Source: Silvanigrellales bacterium (lineage in GTDB: Bacteria > Bdellovibrionota_B > Oligoflexia > Silvanigrellales > Silvanigrellaceae). Taken from it: a DNA stretch of 7,551 nucleotides. Location: the NCBI GenBank assembly GCA_028285285.1, contig JANQPW010000227.1, positions 1 through 7,551 on the forward strand, written 5' to 3'. The notes beneath the pieces are model-generated. The model was not told the origin of the DNA. It ran no database searches and worked only from the letters and a program-made list of their open reading frames with translations. The position numbers were made by a program, and so were the translations under genes. Shown one piece after another: positions 1 to 5,907 of the stretch; the stretch's first letter is position 1, and each line of letters opens with the position of its first letter.

Positions 1-213
1 TTTGAGACCGGAAATTGGGGCCAAGAGAGTCTCCATTGGTTGAAAGGGCAAGCTGTTGGTTGGCGAACACATGCTCGGCAAATGCCGAGACTCCCTTCCC
101 GTCGTCTCCCCTTCGGCTGGGAGTCTCGGCATTTGCCGAGCATGTGTTCGCCAACCAACAGCTTGCCCTTTCAACCAATGGAGACTCTCTTGGCCCCAAT
201 ATCCGGTCTCAAA
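1..213. repeat. Long near-perfect inverted repeat (95-bp arms, 23-nt loop)
   Basis: The arms are 1-95 and 119-213; base i pairs with base 214-i. I find one mismatch in the 95 pairs (A13 opposite A201). The spacer is 96-118. Each arm also holds a small self-complementary element, CTCGGCA/TGCCGAG, at 74-89 and 125-140. The arm begins exactly at the window edge, so it may extend further left. The right arm is in frame with the protein-like stretch that continues to 356, so the right arm looks like the original sequence and the left arm like its mirror copy. A fold-back chimera at a contig end is the simplest reading. A real cruciform-forming repeat or a MITE-like element is the alternative. Confidence 0.9.
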
Positions 214-356
214 CTCGGCTTATTGCTGGGGCCTACGTCAAACGACGCCGTTGGACAGTTTCCCTGAGCGTGTTGGAGGGCCGCCCCATTGGCTTCTATG
301 TGAGCGATGATCGGCGCACTCTCTTGAATCTTTCTATTGGCTACTCAGCCGACTGA
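15..356 (+). CDS. 3' end of an unrecognised gene, possibly a beta-barrel protein C-terminus (5' part unreliable)
   Basis: The open frame runs to a TGA at 354-356. It could start only at a TTG at position 15, with an in-frame stop at 3-5. Codons before about 96 lie in the left arm of the inverted repeat and are probably not genuine coding sequence; the supported part is roughly 96-356. From about residue 36 the translation has alternating polar and hydrophobic residues with short turns. Examples are RLIAGAYVKRRR, WTVSLSVLEGR, IGFYVSDDR and TLLNLSIGYSAD. This pattern suits the final strands of a surface or outer-membrane beta-barrel, although the last residue is Asp rather than the usual aromatic. 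No family was recognised. The real gene probably begins outside the window and its start has been lost or replaced by the mirrored arm. Confidence 0.4.
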   Translation: MGPRESPLVERASCWLANTCSANAETPFPSSPLRLGVSAFAEHVFANQQLALSTNGDSLGPNIRSQTRLIAGAYVKRRRWTVSLSVLEGRPIGFYVSDDRRTLLNLSIGYSAD

Positions 357-362
357 GCCCCC

Positions 363-392
363 TTGCTTGTTCCGAACCCAGACGACTAGTAT
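363..392 (+). promoter_or_regulatory. Candidate sigma70-type promoter of sucCD
   Basis: A TTGCTT (363-368) and a TAGTAT (387-392) are separated by 18 bp in the 71-bp gap before sucC. A second, overlapping -10 option is TATAGA at 390-395. The gap follows the stop of the upstream open frame and no other promoter-like pair was seen closer to sucC. This is a motif match by eye only; transcription from further upstream is not excluded. Confidence 0.35.
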
Positions 393-427
393 AGACTCTT
401 CAGAAGTCACCCACTGAGGAGATCGAG

Positions 428-1591
428 ATGAACGTTCACGAGTATCAGGCAAAGGAGCTTCTGAAGAAGTTCGGCCTCCGCATTCCCGCGGGAACACTGT
501 GCCACACCCCCGTTGAAGCAGAATGGGCAGCACGCGAATTTGGAAAAGAGGCGCTGACGGTGGTGAAGGCTCAGATCCATGCCGGCGGCCGCGGCAAGGG
601 AGGCGGTGTCAAACTCGCTCGCTCTCCTGAAGAAGCACGAACCCACGCTGAGGCCATCTTGGGAATGCAACTCGTGACCCACCAAACCGGCCCCGAAGGC
701 AAAAAAGTGAACAAGGTTCTCATTGCTCAGGGAACAGACATTGAGCAAGAGTACTACCTGGGGCTTGTGGTCAACCGTGAGACCAACAAGATCGGTGTGA
801 TGGCTTCCACAGAAGGCGGAATGGACATTGAAGAAGTGGCGGAAAAGTCTCCCGACAAAATCGTCACGGCCGACATTGACCCCGTTGTGGGCTTCCATTC
901 CTTCACAGCGCGAAAACTTTGCGCTGGAATGGGTTTCAGCGGCAAGCTCGCTAAGGAGTTTTCCAACACTCTCAAGGGCCTCTACAGTGCCTTCATGACC
1001 CTCGACTGCGACATGATCGAGATCAACCCCCTTTCACGCAACAAAGAAGACGAGCTAGAAATTCTCGATTGCAAGATGAGCTTCGACGACAATGCCTTGT
1101 TTCGTCACCCCGAAGTGCGCGCCCTACGCGACTTTGAAGAAGAAGATCTCCGCGAACTGGAGTCGTCAAAGTTTGGTCTTTCCTATGTTTCTCTCGACGG
1201 CAACATTGGCTGCCTTGTGAATGGTGCCGGCCTGGCCATGGCCACCATGGACATCATCAAACAAAAAGGTGGCGAACCGGCCAACTTTCTTGATGTGGGA
1301 GGCGGTGCAAGCCAAGAAACCGTCACGCAGGCCTTTCGCATCATTTTGAAAGATGATCAGGTGAAGGGTATTTTTGTGAACATCTTTGGCGGCATCATGA
1401 AATGCGATGTCATTGCCAATGGAGTCGTCGCTGCGGCAAAAGAGCTCGGTTTGAAAGTGCCACTTGTGGTGCGCTTGGAGGGCACCAATGTTGAGAAGGG
1501 CAAACAGATCCTGAAGGAATCAGGGCTCAACATTCAAAGTGCGGACAACATGGCCGACGGGGCAGAGAAGATCATCTCCTCTGTCAAGTGA
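428..1591 (+). CDS. sucC: Succinyl-CoA synthetase (ADP-forming) beta subunit
   Basis: This is the beta subunit of the TCA-cycle enzyme that interconverts succinyl-CoA + NDP + Pi with succinate + CoA + NTP in the cytosol; it binds the nucleotide and contributes the succinate site. It has 387 residues, against 388 in E. coli. The N-terminal ATP-grasp domain opens with MNVHEYQAKELL. It carries K47 and the glycine-rich GGRGKGGG (53-60), then the metal-binding EINPL (N200) and D214. The C-terminal ligase domain has VNGAGLAMATMD (264-275), EPANFLDVGGGAS (283-295), NIFGGIMKCDVIANGV (318-333) and RLEGTN (349-354). The ATG is preceded by GAGGAGAT (416-423) at good spacing. sucD follows after 42 bp, so the two form an operon and supply the alpha/beta enzyme together. 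ATP versus GTP preference cannot be decided from the sequence. Confidence 0.98.
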   Translation: MNVHEYQAKELLKKFGLRIPAGTLCHTPVEAEWAAREFGKEALTVVKAQIHAGGRGKGGGVKLARSPEEARTHAEAILGMQLVTHQTGPEGKKVNKVLIAQGTDIEQEYYLGLVVNRETNKIGVMASTEGGMDIEEVAEKSPDKIVTADIDPVVGFHSFTARKLCAGMGFSGKLAKEFSNTLKGLYSAFMTLDCDMIEINPLSRNKEDELEILDCKMSFDDNALFRHPEVRALRDFEEEDLRELESSKFGLSYVSLDGNIGCLVNGAGLAMATMDIIKQKGGEPANFLDVGGGASQETVTQAFRIILKDDQVKGIFVNIFGGIMKCDVIANGVVAAAKELGLKVPLVVRLEGTNVEKGKQILKESGLNIQSADNMADGAEKIISSVK

Positions 1592-1633
1592 CACGTTCCA
1601 CCACAGAATTGAACAACGGAAAGAGATCAATCC

Positions 1634-2512
1634 ATGAGCATTCTTGTTGATAAGAACACCAAAGTCATTTGCCAAGGCATCACTGGAAGTGCTGGCAAGT
1701 TCCATTCTGAAAAGTGTCTTGAGTACGGCACCCAACTCGTGGGAGGAGTCACACCAGGAAAAGGTGGAACCCAAGTTTTGGATCGGCCTGTGTTCGACAC
1801 AGTGAGTCAGGCGAAGGAAAAGACGGGCGCTAACGCCAGCATGATCTTCGTGCCCCCGCCATTTGCGGCCGACGCTATGCTGGAAGCCATTGACGCGGAA
1901 ATTGAGCTGTTGGTCTGCATCACCGAAGGTATTCCTGTGCTCGACATGACAAAAGTGAAGCGAGCCTTGGACGCTGCGGGGGGAAAAAGCCGGCTGATTG
2001 GACCCAACTGCCCAGGAGTCATCACTCCGGGTGAATGCAAGATCGGCATCATGCCCGGACATATCCACAAACCAGGAAAGGTTGGGATTGTTTCTAAGTC
2101 GGGAACCCTCACCTACGAGGCTGTGGGCCAGCTCAGTGCACTGGGAATTGGCCAGTCTACCTGTGTGGGAATTGGTGGTGACCCCATTCATGGCACCAGC
2201 TTCATTGACGCGCTCGAGCTCTTTGCAGAAGACCCCAACACAGAGGCCGTGATGATGTTGGGTGAAATTGGCGGAAACTCGGAGATTGTGGCCGCTGAAT
2301 GGATCCGCGACAACATGAAAAACAAACCCGTGGTTGGCTTCATTGCCGGACAAACAGCTCCCAAGGGCAAGCGCATGGGCCATGCTGGCGCCACCGTGAG
2401 CGGGGGCAAGGGAACAGCCGCTGAAAAGATCGCCGCCATGAAAGAGTGTGGCATTCACGTGGCCATGAGCCCTGGAGACATGGGCTCCACACTCCAAAAG
2501 CTCATCAGCTAA
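1634..2512 (+). CDS. sucD: Succinyl-CoA synthetase alpha subunit
   Basis: This is the alpha subunit of succinyl-CoA synthetase. It binds CoA and carries the histidine that is transiently phosphorylated during catalysis. It has 292 residues, against 289 in E. coli. The N-terminal CoA-binding Rossmann domain shows CQGITGSAGKFHSEKCLEYG and then GGVTPGKGG (37-45). ITEG (96-99) and GPNCPGVITPGECKIGI (123-139) follow. The ligase domain has SKSGTLTYE (154-162) and LGEIGG (209-214, with E211). The phosphohistidine motif is GHAGATVSGGKGTA, with H250 as the likely phosphorylated residue (equivalent to E. coli H246 in mature numbering). The ATG has a moderate GGAAAGAG (1618-1625) upstream. It is the downstream gene of sucCD and all active-site motifs appear intact. 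Confidence 0.98.
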   Translation: MSILVDKNTKVICQGITGSAGKFHSEKCLEYGTQLVGGVTPGKGGTQVLDRPVFDTVSQAKEKTGANASMIFVPPPFAADAMLEAIDAEIELLVCITEGIPVLDMTKVKRALDAAGGKSRLIGPNCPGVITPGECKIGIMPGHIHKPGKVGIVSKSGTLTYEAVGQLSALGIGQSTCVGIGGDPIHGTSFIDALELFAEDPNTEAVMMLGEIGGNSEIVAAEWIRDNMKNKPVVGFIAGQTAPKGKRMGHAGATVSGGKGTAAEKIAAMKECGIHVAMSPGDMGSTLQKLIS

Positions 2513-2544
2513 GACCACACCACCCAAGCAGGCCCGCCGAAGTT

Positions 2545-2573
2545 CTGACCGCATTCCAAGTGCCGCCTATGCT
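2545..2573 (+). promoter_or_regulatory. Candidate promoter of the two-gene exported-protein operon
   Basis: CTGACC (2545-2550) and TATGCT (2568-2573) lie 17 bp apart in the 113-bp gap between sucD and the next gene. Each matches the sigma70 consensus at four of six positions. The predicted start point would fall near the beginning of the hairpin at 2579-2596. This was assigned by eye; read-through from sucCD is also possible because no clear terminator follows sucD. Confidence 0.35.
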
Positions 2574-2578
2574 AGGCT

Positions 2579-2596
2579 TGAGGGGCAAACCCCTCA
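2579..2596 (+). other. Perfect 7-bp hairpin (TGAGGGG-CAAA-CCCCTCA) in the leader
   Basis: The stem is 2579-2585 with 2590-2596, and the loop is CAAA. It is GC-rich, but what follows is TGAAAATTTGC rather than a run of T, so it is a poor match to an intrinsic terminator of sucCD. It sits about 6 bp after the candidate -10 box at 2568-2573. It could therefore be a 5' stem-loop on the mRNA of the downstream operon, or an inefficient terminator. Confidence 0.5.
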
Positions 2597-2625
2597 TGAA
2601 AATTTGCATATGGGAAGGTCACATC

Positions 2626-4002
2626 ATGGCATCAAACAGGCTCCTGCTTCCACTTCTGGGTCTTTTCTCTATCGGTCTCGTGAGCTCCAACTCTTGTGGG
2701 CTTATCGATGGCGAAGGTTCCGACGAAAACGACCAAAGAGGCCGAGGTCGAGGTGAGGGTGGGGGCGTCCGCGACTTGTCACAAGTGCAACTCTCCAAGC
2801 GAGCCTCTGCCACGGCTCTCACCGATGATGAAACCATCACGGAATGCCAAAGCCAAAGAACAGACTCTGAATCGAGCAAAGGGCCCCAGTCGGGCATTTG
2901 CATCACGCCCATCAATGTGACGGGCCTCGGCACCCAGGTGAACCTCAACACCGATTCCATCAGTGGTGCCTGTGGGCCCGGGAGGCTTCTGCAGCTAGGC
3001 TCTACCACCGCAGAAGGGCTCCAGCGAGGGGGCATCGTCGTGGATCTCTTGACGCCCAAACTCTCGGGAGGAGAAACCAGCCTCGACTGCGAAGACTTTC
3101 GAAACTTCTCACACGTGAGCATTAGCCTCGAAATGCCCTATATTGATGTGAAACAAAAAATCAACGACTCCTATTGGACAGTGCGGTATGTCTTTGAAGC
3201 CAACCCTCTCACCGAGGAAGAAGAGTTTGCCAAGAGCACCTGTGCCTACAGCGCTCAGCAAGACAGCATCAGTGGTTGGGCATTTCTTCCCACAACCTTC
3301 AAAGTAAAACGCGGCGACGTGCTGCTGTGTGAAAAAACAGAGGAAACTGCCGTGTGCGCAGACAGTGACTTCCAATGGCTCGACACCGCAACAAACAACT
3401 TCACGACAACACGCCCGGCAGCACCTCACCAACTCGCGTTAACTTTACAAATGACCGTGGGCAAGCAACCCGATGGAACTTGGGGTGATGTGTTTTGCAA
3501 CACCGATTGCGACTTTCAGGGCGGAGAGCCTTATTGTGGCATCAGTTCCTTTCTTCCCTCAATCACTTTTGTGCTGGCACAGGCCAATCAGTTCAAACTG
3601 CACACCGAAATCAAGGCCTACAAGCCAAAGCTAGCCGACGGCCAAGCCGAACCCACAGGAACACTTGATGAAGACTACCTGAATGGCGCCTATAACGTCT
3701 TCACGCACACCAACCCAGCGGGTCAGGTCTCTGTGGGCACAAAACTCAAAATAGACGTGAAGCTCGACCTCAGCAGTTTCATCTTTGCCCCCGACAACGA
3801 CGACAAAGAGGCTTTTCTTGCCAAGTCGAAGGCAGAGATCTTCAAATCGCTCCAAATCAGAGACCAGTGGCGCAAGGGCTCACTCAAAAACTTCGGCCAC
3901 AAGAGCGATCAGCCGGCCACAGTCGACATAGAGGTGCTCGACGCCAGCACCTTTGCCACCAAAGAGTCCAATTCTGAAAAAGCAGATGAGGAGGAAAAAT
4001 GA
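2626..4002 (+). CDS. Exported cysteine-rich protein of unknown function, possibly a lipoprotein
   Basis: No known family was recognised. The ATG at 2626 is chosen because GGGAAGG (2612-2618) sits 7 nt upstream and the protein then opens with a typical signal peptide: N4-R5, a hydrophobic core at residues 6-19, and then SSNSC. The open frame extends upstream, but that part overlaps sucD and lacks such support. The mature protein would begin near C24. The sequence before it (SNS-C) is a poor lipobox, so lipidation is uncertain. Residues 29-50 are low-complexity, acidic and then Arg/Gly-rich (RGRGRGEGGG). Ten further cysteines (C74, 92, 116, 155, 206, 235, 244, 291, 295, 304) suggest disulfides outside the cytoplasm. 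The region 160-390 has beta-rich alternation, and the tail (446-458) is strongly acidic. It is coupled to the next gene by an ATGA overlap. A secreted or outer-membrane surface role is inferred from export only. Confidence 0.85.
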   Translation: MASNRLLLPLLGLFSIGLVSSNSCGLIDGEGSDENDQRGRGRGEGGGVRDLSQVQLSKRASATALTDDETITECQSQRTDSESSKGPQSGICITPINVTGLGTQVNLNTDSISGACGPGRLLQLGSTTAEGLQRGGIVVDLLTPKLSGGETSLDCEDFRNFSHVSISLEMPYIDVKQKINDSYWTVRYVFEANPLTEEEEFAKSTCAYSAQQDSISGWAFLPTTFKVKRGDVLLCEKTEETAVCADSDFQWLDTATNNFTTTRPAAPHQLALTLQMTVGKQPDGTWGDVFCNTDCDFQGGEPYCGISSFLPSITFVLAQANQFKLHTEIKAYKPKLADGQAEPTGTLDEDYLNGAYNVFTHTNPAGQVSVGTKLKIDVKLDLSSFIFAPDNDDKEAFLAKSKAEIFKSLQIRDQWRKGSLKNFGHKSDQPATVDIEVLDASTFATKESNSEKADEEEK

Positions 4003-5054
4003 GATTCTTCATTGTTTTTGTTTGGGCTGCTTTTTTTCAGGCCGCGTGCGTGAAAAAGAGTGATTCCGAGCTCGACACATCGCACCTCGTGGACACACCC
4101 ACGGGCAACCTCGGCTCCTATCGTGCCGGCTTCTTTCACTACCACGAGTTAGCGGAAGCGCCTGACTATGTGTGCGTTTATTCTGCGTTCGCAGAAAAAC
4201 CAGGCGAACTGAAGTCGGGCATGAGCGACCTCGAAATTTTTCGCCACTTTCGAGACGAGAGAAACCTGGCGCCGATTGCCGAAGACTTCTCCTACCTTTT
4301 CTCAGGTGAGCACAACATCGTGCTCGACAAAGAAGTCTTACTGAACCTTCAAAAAAGAACTCCAGCTCAGCAAGGCGAGATCAAGGAGGCGCTGTTGGGC
4401 GAGGTGCGTCCTGTTCATCTTGGCCAACTGAAGCAGTCTTTGATCATGCATGCGAGCAAGCATCTGGTTAACGCGCTGAATATTGACCTGAATCTCCAGC
4501 AAAGCCCCCGTTGGAAACGGATGGTCGATCAATTGAACTGGTCCACCTGGATTGTGAGTGGTGGTGGTTTGTTTTTGGGAAGCGTGCTGATGCTTTTGGA
4601 GGTGATCAACCCGCTTGCTGGAGCCATCATTGCGGGAGTGTCTGTTGTGTACCTCAAGCACGGTGACAAAGTCGCAGCGCGCCTGCAGCCCAAGTTTGCA
4701 AAGACTTCCCTCGAAACAGAATCCTTGCAGCGCCGCATGCGAATGAGCAGAGTCGTCGACCAGCAGATTCTCACACAATTCGAAGCGCAAGCAACGGTGG
4801 AAGACGGAATGATCATCATTCCTTATGAGGGAGACATCTCATACGAAGAACTCACCAAAGTAACAAGGTCAAGGCTCATGCATGCTCATTTTCTTCAAGC
4901 CATGGCCAAACAAGAACCTGCCGTTGCGGAGGTTCTTGCAGAGGAGCCGCTCGTCAGGGCTGATCTTTCCTGTCCGAAGGCAAGCGAACTCAACCCCTCG
5001 GAAAGGTCGGCGAAGATCCGCACCAAAGCCAAACAAAAGAGCCTTTCGGAGTGA
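3999..5054 (+). CDS. Exported protein of unknown function with a central hydrophobic hairpin, possible lipoprotein
   Basis: No family was recognised in this 351-residue protein. The ATG overlaps the previous stop (ATGA) and is preceded by GAGGAGG, giving strong translational coupling. The N-terminus MRFFIVFVWAAFFQAAC is a short signal sequence ending in QAAC. That makes C17 a plausible lipidation site, although Q at -3 is unusual. A central hydrophobic stretch has two segments, about 182-200 (TWIVSGGGLFLGSVLMLL) and 203-219 (NPLAGAIIAGVSVVYL), joined by a short turn. It could be a membrane hairpin. The flanking regions are charged and helical-looking. The C-terminus is basic (RTKAKQKSLSE). 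Only C59 and C325 remain after C17. The tight pairing with the upstream gene suggests the two products act together at the envelope, but the function is not known. Confidence 0.85.
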   Translation: MRFFIVFVWAAFFQAACVKKSDSELDTSHLVDTPTGNLGSYRAGFFHYHELAEAPDYVCVYSAFAEKPGELKSGMSDLEIFRHFRDERNLAPIAEDFSYLFSGEHNIVLDKEVLLNLQKRTPAQQGEIKEALLGEVRPVHLGQLKQSLIMHASKHLVNALNIDLNLQQSPRWKRMVDQLNWSTWIVSGGGLFLGSVLMLLEVINPLAGAIIAGVSVVYLKHGDKVAARLQPKFAKTSLETESLQRRMRMSRVVDQQILTQFEAQATVEDGMIIIPYEGDISYEELTKVTRSRLMHAHFLQAMAKQEPAVAEVLAEEPLVRADLSCPKASELNPSERSAKIRTKAKQKSLSE

Positions 5055-5080
5055 GCATTCTTGCCAAAAAACACCGAAAA

Positions 5081-5203
5081 ATACTTTCTTAAAGATACTT
5101 ATCAATAATTTATATTTTCATAAAGATATTTTTTTCTCGCATAGCTGCAAAATTATCCTCATAGAGATATTTTCTTTTCAGATTTATTCTCATAGAATCA
5201 GAA
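5081..5203 (+). promoter_or_regulatory. Four phased ~20-bp repeats before hipB, candidate HipB operators
   Basis: Related 20-bp units start at 5081, 5112, 5153 and 5184. Unit 1 against unit 2 matches at 17 of 20 positions, and unit 2 against unit 3 at 16 of 20. Unit 3 against unit 4 matches at 12 of the first 13, after which unit 4 degenerates. A shared core is TATYNTCATARAGATA, best in unit 3 (TATC-N8-GATA, 5154-5169). The offsets are 31, 41 and 31 bp, close to 3, 4 and 3 helical turns, so all units would face the same side of the DNA. The known E. coli hipBA operators are TATCC-N8-GGATA, and the same TATC/GATA arms appear here with slightly closer spacing. The region is AT-rich and must also contain the hipB promoter; possible -10 boxes are TATATT (5111-5116) and TATTTT (5168-5173), but neither is decisive. 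Confidence 0.65.
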
Positions 5204-5224
5204 AAGAGCGCGAAAGGATCGAGA

Positions 5225-5566
5225 ATGGACCAAAGTCTCCCTCCAAAACCCTCCTCTCGAGCCGCTCCACACGACATGGATCAACTCGACCAGATCATTT
5301 CTTTCGTGCGGAACCTTAAGGAAGAGAATGTTGGCAGCGTGCGCTCCCGAAGCGCTCATCGCAACAACCTGGGAAAGGTGCTCCGCACGGAAAGAAAAGC
5401 ACAGGGAATCACCATGGAAGAACTGGCTGCTCTGTCTGGGGTGTCAAAGGGGGTTGTTCAAAGGCTGGAAAACAACTGGAAGGTCGTTTCCATCGGGTGC
5501 CTCTACGCCGTTTGTGAAGCCCTTGGGCTTTCCCTACTCGTAGATGTGGAAAACTCCGAGCCATGA
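5225..5566 (+). CDS. hipB: HipB-like XRE-family DNA-binding protein of a hipBST operon
   Basis: This is a transcriptional autorepressor and part of the toxin-antitoxin complex. It has 113 residues. The XRE helix-turn-helix domain covers about 48-106 (LGKVLRTERKAQGITMEELAALSGVS...). The recognition helix is around SGVSKGVVQRLEN (71-83), followed by a hydrophobic segment, LYAVCEALGLSLLVDV, typical of HipB dimer proteins. The ATG at 5225 has AAGGA (5214-5218) at 6-nt spacing. A second ATG at residue 18 lacks a ribosome-binding site. The N-terminal ~45 residues are an extension ahead of the XRE domain: Pro/Ser-rich at first, then an amphipathic helix, DMDQLDQIISFVRNLKEENV. The four upstream repeats are its likely binding sites. 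The stop overlaps the hipS start (ATGA). In characterised hipBST, HipB assists while HipS is the main antitoxin. Confidence 0.9.
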   Translation: MDQSLPPKPSSRAAPHDMDQLDQIISFVRNLKEENVGSVRSRSAHRNNLGKVLRTERKAQGITMEELAALSGVSKGVVQRLENNWKVVSIGCLYAVCEALGLSLLVDVENSEP

Positions 5567-5907
5567 CAAAATCAGAGATCTTGAACGTTCACTACAATAA
5601 CGAGCTGGCTGGCCACCTTCAGAAGATTTACCTCCCTCAGGGCGTTGAGTATCATTTTCAGTACCTTGCCGAGTACGTCAAAAAGAGAGGCCTCCCCATT
5701 TCACACTCGCTCCCACTCCGGCTTGAGCCGCACATTTCTCTGGGCCAGGTTCACCCCTTTTTCTCAAACCTCGTTTCAGAGGGGGTTTGGCTGCGAATTC
5801 AATCCCTTTCCCAAAAAGTCGATCAAAACGACTTCTTTGAGTTGCTCGCACGAAACGGTGAGGAAACCATTGGTTTGGTCTCCATCAAGAGGGGGAGGCT
5901 GAGTTGA
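5563..5907 (+). CDS. hipS: HipS-like antitoxin (stand-alone HipA N-terminal subdomain 1)
   Basis: In ordinary HipA this domain is the N-terminal part of the kinase; here it is a separate 114-residue protein. Recognisable features of the HipA N-terminal domain are LNVHYNNELAGHLQ (7-20), YHFQYLAEYV (30-39), G-L-P-I-S-H-S-L-P-L-R (43-53), HPFFSNLVSEG (64-74), a D-x-F-x-L-L-like stretch DFFELLARNGEETIGLVSI (90-108) and a basic end. In E. coli O127:H6 the HipS protein binds and neutralises the HipT kinase, and a tryptophan in HipS is reported to matter. W76, just after the conserved E-G, is a candidate equivalent; I infer this without an alignment. It starts in an ATGA overlap with hipB and its TGA overlaps the TTG of hipT, so all three are probably made from one mRNA in coupled fashion. 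Confidence 0.88.
   Translation: MTKSEILNVHYNNELAGHLQKIYLPQGVEYHFQYLAEYVKKRGLPISHSLPLRLEPHISLGQVHPFFSNLVSEGVWLRIQSLSQKVDQNDFFELLARNGEETIGLVSIKRGRLS

Noticed and set aside
344..357. Small hairpin CTCAG-CCGA-CTGAG over the stop codon of the upstream gene as a terminator
   Set aside because: The stem is only 5 bp and is followed by CCCCC rather than a T run, so it is too weak to call.
407..898. Minus-strand open frame opposite the start of sucC
   Set aside because: It overlaps the conserved sucC N-terminus and has no ribosome-binding site or recognisable protein features.
1520..2554. Long minus-strand open frame (344 codons) opposite sucD
   Set aside because: It lies antisense to a clearly real sucD and its translation has no recognisable domain; it is a by-product of codon bias in sucD.
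2446..2625. Upstream extension of the first exported protein into sucD
   Set aside because: The extension overlaps sucD in another frame and would bury the signal peptide. The ATG at 2626 has a good ribosome-binding site and gives a proper signal sequence.
4882..5319. Plus-strand open frame running from the second exported gene through the AT-rich region into hipB
   Set aside because: It crosses the operator region and overlaps both real genes in another frame; its translation is Lys/Arg/Ser-rich noise.
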